Of a stretch of DNA of 64,000 bases, positions 8,068 to 18,000 are shown in pieces. Made by a program: the position numbers and the translations under genes. The stretch's first letter is position 1. Every line of letters starts with the position of its first letter. The notes under the pieces are model-generated. The model saw only the letters and a list, made by a program, of their open reading frames with translations, searched no databases and was not told where the DNA came from. The stretch comes from Gelidibacter maritimus (GTDB lineage Bacteria; Bacteroidota; Bacteroidia; Flavobacteriales; Flavobacteriaceae), in contig NZ_JACGLT010000004.1 in assembly GCF_014062315.1 (NCBI RefSeq), positions 336,656-400,655 on the forward strand, written 5' to 3'.

Positions 8068-8562
8068 ATGAAATTTACTACCTACCTGCCAATGATGGCT
8101 TTACTGGCCATGTTTACCTTCTCTTGTTCATCAGATGAATTTCAAGAAGACAAGATTGATCATGTGCAATTAAAAAATGCTCCAGCACCCAAAGTCATTG
8201 AATTGGAAATTTTGGAGTTGATCAATAATTATCGGATCGGATTGGATTTAGCACCATTGAACAACTTAAGCATAATTAAGTCGGTTGCATTTACACATAC
8301 CGATTATATGGTTTCTGTAAATCAAGTTAATCATGACAATTTCTTCCAACGTAAATTGAGTTTGGTAGAGAATGCCGCTGCAACTAAAGTAACGGAAAAT
8401 GTGGCGTATGCCTATAGTTCTGCTGAATCTGTAGTTAATGCGTGGTTAAAAAGTCCTGGTCATAAAGCAAATATTGAAGGAGATTTCACCGATTTTGATA
8501 TTTCTGCAGAGAAGAATTCTGAAGGCAAGTGGTATTTTACAAATATATTTATCAAACGTTAG
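8068..8562 (+). CDS. CAP-domain lipoprotein (SCP/PR-1 family)
   Basis: The ATG at 8068 gives 164 residues and places a lipoprotein signal first: a hydrophobic stretch, then lipobox TFSC with Cys20. An earlier in-frame GTG at 7981 is rejected because it would bury that signal. The mature part carries the CAP signature set: 'INNYRIGLDLAPL', His in 'SVAFTHTDYM', 'TENVAYAY', 'AWLKSPGHKANIEGDF' and 'WYFTNIF'. The His/Glu/His pattern is typical of bacterial CAP proteins, whose function is mostly unknown. Likely outer- or inner-membrane anchored and periplasmic. A terminator follows at 8603. Confidence 0.9.
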   Translation: MKFTTYLPMMALLAMFTFSCSSDEFQEDKIDHVQLKNAPAPKVIELEILELINNYRIGLDLAPLNNLSIIKSVAFTHTDYMVSVNQVNHDNFFQRKLSLVENAAATKVTENVAYAYSSAESVVNAWLKSPGHKANIEGDFTDFDISAEKNSEGKWYFTNIFIKR

Positions 8563-8602
8563 TCTATTAATTGAGTTTTTAAGAATGTTAGTTATTGTGA
8601 AA

Positions 8603-8630
8603 GGACCGCTCTATATGAGCGGTTTTTTTG
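8603..8630 (+). terminator. terminator after CAP lipoprotein gene
   Basis: ACCGCTC-TATAT-GAGCGGT stem followed by seven T residues, about 40 bases after the stop. Confidence 0.9.
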
Positions 8631-9143
8631 TTGAAAATAAGGGTAAGCTGTAATAATACCTTCTAATTTTATTGCTCTATGTTGATCCCCATTATAAAGG
8701 TAAGTACTTAATCACTAATATGGAATATGATGCATAGCGATTTTGATTTGATTTGATTGGCTGGGCTGCATGACCTTCGGCTGTCAACCTTGCCAATTAG
8801 CTTTGTAAAGTGGCATGCCTACTTTAATAAAAGTTCTAACAGTCTCCATGAGGCAAGAAAATGGCATTGTCAATCGTCCATTATCAACAGTATCTAACAA
8901 CAAAACACTCAAATGTCGCGTTAATTTGAAGCTTTTTCTGGCTGCGCGTCCGCAGTTATAATTCCTGAACAACTAAAATTATTTTGAATATTAAATAGTC
9001 CGCTTTAGAATGTTTTAATACACCCTTTATTTCATAAATGCATAGAGGATAAGCGTCGGTCCATTCAAGCAGTAAATGTTTATATGCTTTGGTAAGGGTG
9101 TATTAATATTGGCACACAATGTCCGACTCTGACAAATCAACAT
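8631..9143. other. gene-poor gap with a decayed-looking segment and a 92-bp inverted repeat
   Basis: About 510 bases without a supportable gene. The more GC-rich segment 8760-8970 has a short minus-strand frame (62 codons) with no family I recognise; it may be a relic. A perfect 13-bp inverted repeat is at 9015/9094. Confidence 0.5.
9015..9106. repeat. perfect 13-bp inverted repeat spanning 92 bases
   Basis: TTAATACACCCTT (9015-9027) is exactly reverse-complementary to AAGGGTGTATTAA (9094-9106), 66 bases apart. The intervening bases hold GCATA in matching inverted positions. It encodes no gene and could be a small non-autonomous element or structured RNA. Confidence 0.5.
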
Positions 9144-9176
9144 AAAAAAAGCAGACTCAAGGTCTGCCTTTTTAAA
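9144..9176. terminator. bidirectional terminator of T9SS operon
   Basis: GCAGAC-TCAAG-GTCTGC with A run before and T run after; it lies just downstream of the OmpA-family gene stop on the minus strand. Confidence 0.88.
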
Positions 9177-9191
9177 AAATCTTAGAAGCTA

Positions 9192-11108
9192 TTATTTTTC
9201 TAATATATAGAAATATGATCTTCTGTTTAACTGGTGCTCTTCGGCGCTACATTTAACCCCGTTAGAACATCTGTTGAGCAATTGTGTTTCGCCAAAGCCG
9301 ATAGCGCTCTCAATGCGTTCTGGTGCAATACCACGAGATAAAATATAATCTCTTGTGGATTTGGCTCTTCTATCCGATAATTTCATATTATATCGGTCAC
9401 TTCCTCTACTATCTGTATGAGACTCAATTTTGATGACCATGTTTGGATGTTCTCTCATCACATCAACAATATGCTCCAGTTCATATTCAGCATCTGTTCT
9501 GATATTCCACTTGTCAAAGTCGAAGAAGATAGGATTGATTACAATTTGGTTGTCATCAATTAATGGGGTCAAGTAGAGATCGGCATTATTGACTTTACCA
9601 TCTTCCAAGCTTGTAGTCACATCTTTTCGACCATCTTTATAATCTTTTTTGCTGCCAAGAACAGTATAGGTCTTGTCACAATCAGCATCTAACTTAAAAG
9701 CACCAGTTTCGGAAGTCATGACCGTAGCAATAATTTTACCAGTTGAGTTGATCAGTTTGACTTCAACATTTGGAAGAACTTCATTAGTCTTTATATTTCT
9801 GGCAATACCCTCAATTATCTGTTTACAAGTTGCGGTACTAAAGCCGTAAATATCATCTCCTCCTTTTCCACCTGGTCGGTTGGAAGAAAAATACCCTGTT
9901 TTATAGTCATCATTCATAAAGAATGCGAAATCGTCATACCCACTATTATAAGGAGCTCCAAGGTTTTCAGGTTCAGCATTATCTTTCTTTAGAATATCCG
10001 ATTTATAAATATCTAATAATCCTAAGTTTAAATACCCATCAGAAGAAAAGAAAAGTGTGTTATCTTTATTAACAAAAGGGAACATCTCACGACCTTCGGT
10101 ATTTACTTTTGGTCCTAAATTTCTTGGTTCGCTATATTCACCATCTTCCAAAATATTAACAACGTAAATATCCGTTTGTCCAAAACCACCGTCACGATCC
10201 GATACGAAATATAATTTTGTATTATCTGGACTTAAGGCTGGATGACCATTGGAGTAATAATCATTATTAAAAGGCAATTCAACAATATTCTTCCAAACAC
10301 CATCTTCTAATGTGGCTTTGTATAATTTTAAGTGTGACGTTCCTTTCCTGTCATATCCCAATCTATTTCTTTTGTTAACGTTGTCTCTTGTAAAATACAT
10401 GGTTTGACCGTCATTGGTAATAGCCACAGAAGCTTGGTGATAAGGGCTGTTAATTTTAGAGGAGTTAATAAAATCCGCACTCGAGTATTCTTTATTGCCG
10501 TCTTCACCTTCTGAAATTGTTACATAATAAATATCCAAAAAGGGTTCGGCATTCCAACCGTATCTTTTGCTTACATCCGTATTTCTTGCAGAGGCAAAGT
10601 AGAGCTTATCACCGGCTACATAGGCACCAAAATCAGAGAACTCTGTGTTGAATGGCAAGTTTTGTGTTTTTACAATAACATCTTCTGTAGATGCTAAATC
10701 CTGATAAAGATCGAGGTTGTTGGCATCAAAGTCTTTTACCCGGCTATCATTACCTTGTATGTCCTTAAATTTGACCAACCATTTGTCAGCTTCCTCGTAA
10801 TTTTTAATACTTCTTAAACTTTGAATGTACTTAAAAATATACTCAGGATTGACCTTGTCATATTTATTAACTGCCTTGCCATACCAAAGCGCTGCTTCTT
10901 TTGATCTGGAGTTGTTATAATAACAATCGCCAAGGCGGGTTAATACGTGTTCACTGCTATCACCTTTCTTTACCGCTTCTTCATAAAGTTCAGTTGCTTT
11001 AACATAGGCAAAGTTTTTGAAAAACTTATCTGCCAATTTTCTTTGAGCAACCATGAACGTGCTGCTAAGCGCAAAAAAGAGTATAAATAATTTTGTTTTC
11101 ATAGTCAT
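9192..11108 (-). CDS. OmpA-family protein with TPR and WD40-like repeats (PorE-like)
   Basis: A 638-residue exported protein: signal peptide (1-21), TPR-like helices (about 22-140), PD40/WD40-like beta-propeller repeats (about 155-430, e.g. 'HPALSPDNTKLYFVSDRDGG'), a carboxypeptidase-regulatory-like beta domain (about 435-515) and a C-terminal OmpA domain (about 528-638) with the peptidoglycan-contact pattern 'NMKLSDRRAKSTRDYI'. Same domain order as the T9SS component PorE, which ties the outer-membrane machine to peptidoglycan. It is the last gene of the operon, 5 bases after the PorP/SprF gene. Several paralogues occur per flavobacterial genome, so this one probably serves the adjacent adhesin rather than the core translocon. 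Confidence 0.93.
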   Translation of the reverse strand: MTMKTKLFILFFALSSTFMVAQRKLADKFFKNFAYVKATELYEEAVKKGDSSEHVLTRLGDCYYNNSRSKEAALWYGKAVNKYDKVNPEYIFKYIQSLRSIKNYEEADKWLVKFKDIQGNDSRVKDFDANNLDLYQDLASTEDVIVKTQNLPFNTEFSDFGAYVAGDKLYFASARNTDVSKRYGWNAEPFLDIYYVTISEGEDGNKEYSSADFINSSKINSPYHQASVAITNDGQTMYFTRDNVNKRNRLGYDRKGTSHLKLYKATLEDGVWKNIVELPFNNDYYSNGHPALSPDNTKLYFVSDRDGGFGQTDIYVVNILEDGEYSEPRNLGPKVNTEGREMFPFVNKDNTLFFSSDGYLNLGLLDIYKSDILKKDNAEPENLGAPYNSGYDDFAFFMNDDYKTGYFSSNRPGGKGGDDIYGFSTATCKQIIEGIARNIKTNEVLPNVEVKLINSTGKIIATVMTSETGAFKLDADCDKTYTVLGSKKDYKDGRKDVTTSLEDGKVNNADLYLTPLIDDNQIVINPIFFDFDKWNIRTDAEYELEHIVDVMREHPNMVIKIESHTDSRGSDRYNMKLSDRRAKSTRDYILSRGIAPERIESAIGFGETQLLNRCSNGVKCSAEEHQLNRRSYFYILEK

Positions 11109-11113
11109 AGGTT

Positions 11114-12031
11114 TTAGAAGTATCGAGGCGATTTAATACGTTTACTTTTAAAGATTTCAAACATTAGCAAGATTTCATGCGTTCCACTAGTGTAAGGTCT
11201 TAAGTCAGAAAAGGGATATTCATAGGCGTATCCAATACGTAATTGTTTAGACACTTGAAAGTCTGCAATACCTCCTAATGCAGAGGTGTTTTCGTTCATT
11301 CTATACGATCCACCAATCCAGAACACATCGTTGAATAGGAAATTTGCAGTGAGATCTAAAGATAGTGGTGCACCGTTGGTTGCTTTCAATAAAAAAGCTG
11401 GTTTAAATTTGGTGGTTTCACTCAGGTCAAATACGTAACCCCCCGTGAAATAATAACTTAGTCGTTCTAAGGCTTCATATTCCTGCTCTCCAGTATAGTC
11501 TGTATTCAAGAGTCTTGGCGCAGAAAGTCCTAAGTACCATCTTTCAGAGTGCCAATATGCACCGGCACCAATATTGGGTTTCCATCGATTTTCATAACCA
11601 TAGATGACTGGGTCATCAAATTCGGCAGCTCTGAAATCTGAATCTAAACTAAATCCTGTAAAGCCAGCTTTCAGTCCAAATGCCAATTTTGTATTTTGAC
11701 CTGTTTGAATAGTATATGAAAAATCGGCATAGAGGTATTGGAAGTTTTGATATCCCAATTCATCATTTATAAATGATAGACCCAATCCGATCTTTTCATT
11801 GCGGAGTGGTGTGTGGATGGATAGCGTTTGCGTAGTTGGCGCTCCTTCGAGTCCGACCCATTGGCTTCTGTGCAATCCGACAATACTCAATGTTTCTCTA
11901 CTGCCCGCATAAGCCGGATTAATAGAAATGGTATTGTACATATACTGCGTAAACTGTGGTAATTGCTGTGCAACGCCCACCCAGCTTGTGAACAGTATGA
12001 AAACGATAATATTAAACTTTACAAATTTCAT
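11114..12031 (-). CDS. PorP/SprF-family T9SS membrane protein
   Basis: A 305-residue outer-membrane beta-barrel. Signal peptide at 1-21 (GVAQ), then the family signature 'QLPQFTQYMYNTISINPAYAGS' split across residues 22-44 and 'HRSQWVGLEGAPTTQTLS' around 54. Known family role: SprF is needed to export the gliding adhesin SprB, and PorP/SprF paralogues sit next to large type B cargo proteins and hold them at the surface. That is exactly the arrangement here: 10 bases downstream of the 2119-residue adhesin and 5 bases before the OmpA-family gene. Confidence 0.95.
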   Translation of the reverse strand: MKFVKFNIIVFILFTSWVGVAQQLPQFTQYMYNTISINPAYAGSRETLSIVGLHRSQWVGLEGAPTTQTLSIHTPLRNEKIGLGLSFINDELGYQNFQYLYADFSYTIQTGQNTKLAFGLKAGFTGFSLDSDFRAAEFDDPVIYGYENRWKPNIGAGAYWHSERWYLGLSAPRLLNTDYTGEQEYEALERLSYYFTGGYVFDLSETTKFKPAFLLKATNGAPLSLDLTANFLFNDVFWIGGSYRMNENTSALGGIADFQVSKQLRIGYAYEYPFSDLRPYTSGTHEILLMFEIFKSKRIKSPRYF

Positions 12032-12041
12032 AGGTTAAAAT

Positions 12042-15000
12042 TTATTTGGTTGCAACGTAGATTGGGCCTGCGAAAGGTTTTAATCCACTATTTTTTAGAT
12101 TAACGACATAGTAATAAGTTCCGGTTGGTACATAGTTAGAACTACCGATAGACGCTTTGGATGATGTCCCGTTCCAATCATTTTGATAATCATTGGACTC
12201 ATAGACCATGGCACCCCAACGGTTGAATATTTGAACTTCTACTGTAAAGTTACAGCCTTCTACACCTGTGATGGCAAAGAAATCATTCTTACCGTCGGCG
12301 TAGGTTGTTACTGCTTTTGAAATGATAACATCATCAGCACCACATGGCAGTACCACACAATCGTCATTCAATGTAATATCAACAAGCGTTTCTGTTGGAC
12401 AATACTCATCATCTGTAGCGTACATAAAAGTGTATGTGCCTAACTCCAATCCATACGGATTGAATATGCTACCATCTAAGCTTGCTGTACCTGTAACTAC
12501 ACTCCAGGTACCATTTGTATCATAAGAGCCACTCAACAAATCAAAAAGATTAAAGTTCAAGTCATCGCCGTTACATAGCTCAGTCCCGGTGGCCACAATG
12601 ATGTTAACTGTGTTATCAACATTAATGGTTTGTGTGTAAACGGCCTCATTGTTGCAGAGGTCTGAAACTGTCCAAGTTCTTGTTATAACATATTGTAAGC
12701 TATCTTCAGAAGCAGTTGATGTTTCGTTAAAATTAACCTGAATGTCATCCGAACAAGCATCTTCAAACACCAATTCTGGAACTGGAGGAATGTTATCACA
12801 CGTAATGGATATTTCCGACTCGTATTCGTTCACCAAATTTGGCGCTGTGATATCCTTGACGTGGATTGTCTGTGATGCGTTTGAAACATTGCCACAGGCA
12901 TCCGTAGCCGTCCAAGTTCTTGTAATAGAATAATCACCTTCACAAGTTCCAGGAGTGCTCACATCTTCAAAGGTTAATGTTACCTCAGTACTACAAGCAT
13001 CTGTTGCAGTAGCTTGAGCAAATTCAGGTGTAACTGAGCAGTCAACCGTCGTTTCGGCAGGTAACTCGGCAAATACTGGAGCTGTTATATCCTTAACGTT
13101 GATGGTTTGTGATGCCGTAGAAGCATTTCCACAAGTATCAGTAGCTGTCCAAGTTCTCGTAATAGAATATTCACCTTCGCAAGTGCCCGGTGTGGTCACA
13201 TCGTTGAAGGTTAGAGTTACATCTGAACCACAAGCGTCTGATGCAACAGCTTGAGAAAACTCAGGTGTTACTGAGCAGTCAATCGTAGTTTCAGCTGGCA
13301 ATGCAGCAATAACCGGAGCGGTAATATCCTGAACGTTGATAGTTTGTGATGCAGTAGAAGCATTTCCACAAGCATCGGTAGCGGTCCAAGTTCTGGTAAT
13401 AGAGTAAGCTCCTTCACAAGTACCAGCAGTAGTAACATCTTCAAAAGTGAAGGTTATGTCGTCACCACTACATGCGTCTGAGGCAGTAGCTTGAGCAAAC
13501 TCAACCGCAACTGAACAATCAATTGTAGTCTCAGCTGGTAAAGTATCAATAACTGGAGCTATGGTATCAGCAATAGTGAAAATAGCCGTAGTGCTTGATT
13601 CGTTTCCACAACTATCGGTAGCCGTAAATGTTACGGTTGCCGAGCCTGTTGCACCACAATCGTCAGAAAGACCATTAAAATCATTTGACCAAGTCACTAT
13701 AGAGCAATTATCAGATGCAGTAGCACCCGCATTTCCATTTAACCAGTTTTCAAGATCTGTCATATTGCCTTGACCATCACATTCCACCGTTAAATTTGTG
13801 GCAGGTGTTATTACTGGCGCAACTACATCTTGTATCGCATAAGTTGCAGTAGTTGATGTGGAGTTACCACAGCCGTCAGAAACGGTAAAGATGACTTCAA
13901 TTGGCGCAGAACAATCTGACGTTGCGCCATTATAGTTATTTGACCAAGTCAAATTAGTTGAGCACGAATCAGAAGCAGTGGCACCACCATTTGAGTTTAA
14001 CCAAGCTTCAATATTGTTACTGTTTCCGGTGCCATCGCATTCAACAATAATATCTGTGGCCGGGTTCTCAATAACTGGTGCGGTATTGTCAACCACAAAA
14101 ATAGTTTGGGTATCCGTAGTCGTGTTTCCACACTCATCTGTTACAGTCCAAGTTCTTGAAATAGAATACTCACCATCACAAGCTCCAGGAGCAACAACAT
14201 CATCAAATGTTACTTGTACTGAACCACACATATCTTCACCAGTTGCGTATCCTGTAGCCGATGGATCAGTAGGTTCAGAACATTCAACAACTATATCTTC
14301 TGGAAGTGTTATTGTTGGAGCGGTGGTGTCAACAATTGAAATTGTTTGGACTTCAGAAACTGAATTACCACATTCATCTGTAGCGGTCCAAGTTCTTGAT
14401 ATTACTTGCGTAAGACCACACCCTTCCACGACATTATCTTCAAAAGTAACCACTGTCGTTCCACAGGTATCCGTTGCTGTAGCTTCACCAATCAATCTTG
14501 AAAGACCACTACACTCTAAAGTTACGTCAGCCGGTATTGTTAACACAGGCGGTGTGGTATCAACCACATTAATGGTTTGTGTATCTGATGTGGTGTTGCC
14601 ACAATCATCTGTAGCCGTCCAAGTTCTGGTTATAACTTGGGTATTGCCACAGCCTTCTTCAAATGAATCTGTATATGTAATAGTTGCAGCGCCACAAGCA
14701 TCTGTTGCGGTTGCATCTCCAGTGGCTGAAGGATCGGTAGATTCAGAGCATTCCACCGTAGCATCTACCGGCACGGAAAGAATAGGAGCAACAGTATCAA
14801 CCATATTGATAGTTTGTGATGCAGTTGCGCTATTTCCACAGGCGTCCGTTGCGGTCCATGTTCTTGTGATGGCAAACTCACCTTCACAAGTGCCAGGAGT
14901 TGTAATATCCTCAAAAGTTAAAGTAAGGTCAGAATCACAAGCATCTGTAGCAACAGCTTGAGCAAACTCAGGTGTTACTGAACATTCAATTGTAGAATCC

Positions 15001-18000
15001 GCAGGCAGTGCTGCAAAAACTGGTGCAATTGTGTCTTGAACGCTGATGGTTTGTACGGCAGTAGCAACATTTCCACAAGTGTCCGTTGCGGTCCATGTTC
15101 TATTAATAGCATACTCACCTTCACAAGCGCCAGGCGTAATGACATCACTGAAAGTGATCTCAACATTTCCGCAAGAATCAGATACAATTGCAGTTCCGGT
15201 AGCAGAAGGATCAGTCAAGTCACCACATTCAACAATTTCATCTTGAGGTATCACAAGTGTTGGAGGGACATCATTTTCTATGGTAATAATCTGGGTGCTT
15301 GATGCTGTTTGGTCACAAGCGTCAGTAACAGAAAATGTTCTGGTTACGATGATTGGACATTCACCTGTAGAACTATCAATATAAGTGACATTAGTGATAC
15401 TGTCACCACTAAAAGTTCCACCTTCAGTTAAAAACTCAGCAGTACCTATTGTTACCAAAGATTCACTGTAAGCTAATGAAGTCAAATCACCATTGGTAAT
15501 GTCGTCAGTAGTACATCCACTAACGGTAATTGCTTCAGGTGCAGTAATTTCAATAGCATCTGTGTTTTCTGTAATAATTATAAAGGAGGCAGTTGCGGTA
15601 CAATCCGTATCCGCGTCTGTAACGATTACAGTATAAGTACCGTCGGCTAGATTGGTCAAGGCTTCGGTATCCGTGTCAGGATCTTGTAACCCGTTGTATT
15701 CCCAATCAAAAGTATAATTTCCTGAGCCACCGCTGATGCTGATATCAATACTACCGCTATTGCTGTTAGCACATGTGTTATTTGTTTGCTCTTCAAGAGT
15801 AATGGTCGGACCTTCATAAACCGTAACGGTAATTGGTGTTCGCGTCGTATTCACACAATCGGCCGAAGTTCCTTCTGCTACATAATAGGTAAACTCTCCA
15901 GCCACACTTGTATCTGGAACCAATGTGCTTTGTCCTACCGTAGTTGGATTGTTGTCGGCATAATAGAACAAGGTATAATTAGGATCTGAAGCTTGAGCCG
16001 TTAAAGGATCTGCGGTTTCATCCAAACAGTAATCTACATCAGAAACAGATGGTGATGATGTTATATCTGTAACTTCAATCGTAAAAATATAACTACAAGT
16101 TGCGCTTCCAGGAGGTACTGCATAATATGTTACTTTACCTATAGTAGCTGGAAATGGATTTGAAGCATCATACTGAATGGAGCCATCTGTAACAGGGTAG
16201 GAGTCATAAAATAATGAACCTTGAGGGAATTGTGCTTGAATTTCTGAAACAGGAATACCGTTGGAATCAAAATTACAGTATAAAAATTCTCTTTCAATAG
16301 ACACGCCTGTACAGTTATCAATGATATACTGTTCGGAATTAATATCTACTTGAATTGGATCCGTGTTTGGTTCTCCTTCACAAACCCCATCTTCCTGATA
16401 TCCTTGTATCAAAGGTAAGGAATATTCAACGTTAGATGTGTCACCGGTACCGGCAATATAGCCACCTAAAATTACAATTTTAGGAGCACAGTCATTATTG
16501 ATTAAAATGGAGCAGTCTTCAGTTGTTTTAAGTCTAAAGCGAATATCAGCCAGTAATTTTGTTAAATCCGTATCTAAAGGTAAATACGCAATATCCCAAA
16601 CAATGGAACCCGTTGCACCCTCACTAGGATCAAAATATGGCGCGGTAGCATTAAACAAATTGTCATATTCATTAAACGTGATACTACCTGGAACAAATTC
16701 AGACGTAAACGGAATTGGAAGTACCAATTTTGCGTCTTTAATAGCTTCTGTACCTTTATTTCTGATTTCCAAGCCATACTCTATTTCATCTCCAGGAAGA
16801 GCAACATAAGGTGCGTTTACCGTGTTTCCTGCAATGTTTTGTATAGATAACAATCCTTCCGATTCAGGAATATAAGCATCTACCGAGAAAGTAATATTGA
16901 ATATAATATAGGTGTCTTGAGTTGTACCATATTCAAATCGTGTAGAGGTCTGATTGTTGTCAATAATGGCGTTGTTGCTATTATCTAAGTCAAACATACT
17001 AATGTCCAATCCTGTGTTATTTAGTAGTGAGGGATTTCTCGTGCCCCCAGTTTGTATGGAGGAATTAAAAAAGTTAGTAATACTGTTTCCGTTATGACTT
17101 AGAGGCTCAAAAGCATTATCACTCTGTCTTTGAATCATGAAGTAATCGCCAGAAATATTGCGATCTCCTTCACCGGCCATAACCCCCAACTTCAAATTGA
17201 CTGGACCATTTTGTGCAGAATTAAATCCTGAAACATCCAAGGTGTGGTTAACTGTAGTGCTACCTTCTACATAGGCATGACCGTCAAAAACGGTGATGTC
17301 TTTCCATTTCATTTGTGAATTCTCGTAAACTACAACCATTCCCCAACCACCGTAATAACCGGTAGAACCTCCTTCTCCTTCAACAAGAGCTATATCTGCT
17401 ACATGATAAAGACCATCTTTTCCATTGTTTCTTACATAATCAGTAACGTCAACATAAGCTGAATACATATCACCATCGATTCCTGAAGGATAATAAATAT
17501 CGTCCGCATTTGCAGTTAACTGTGTGTAAGACGTTGCATTAGGGCCTTTAATGGAAATTTTTCTTTTATCGAAAGTTTTAGAAACCTGAACAACTTCTGG
17601 AATTGTTTCGTTAAATGTAACATCAACATAAGCTCTATTTGAACCAAGTAATCGTAAACGGTTAAGGTTTAAGGTGTAGTCAGAATTTGAAAAAACAGTA
17701 TAAGGTACATCCAAATAGGCATTAAAATTACTCAAGCTGCTCGTTGGGACATCGGTTTGAGCACCACCATTTACTGATACTTTTAGATATCTATTGGCGG
17801 CGCTAAAGCTCGTGTTATAAAAGAACTCAACAGTGTCGCCACTTCCAGAAGAGGTAAACCTAAATGTGGTAACCGAACCGGAGACACTTCTTGTTAAGAA
17901 ATAATTTGTATTTGGAATGGCATCGCCATCATATATGACCTCGCTAGAAGTAACTTGTTGTGTAATGCTATTGCCGGTACTGACATCCTTAGTAACCGAA

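Noticed and set aside
13978..14961. 327-codon plus-strand open frame
   Set aside because: Antisense shadow of the HYR-like repeats of the adhesin gene; low-complexity Ser/Val composition mirrors the coding repeat, with no start context.
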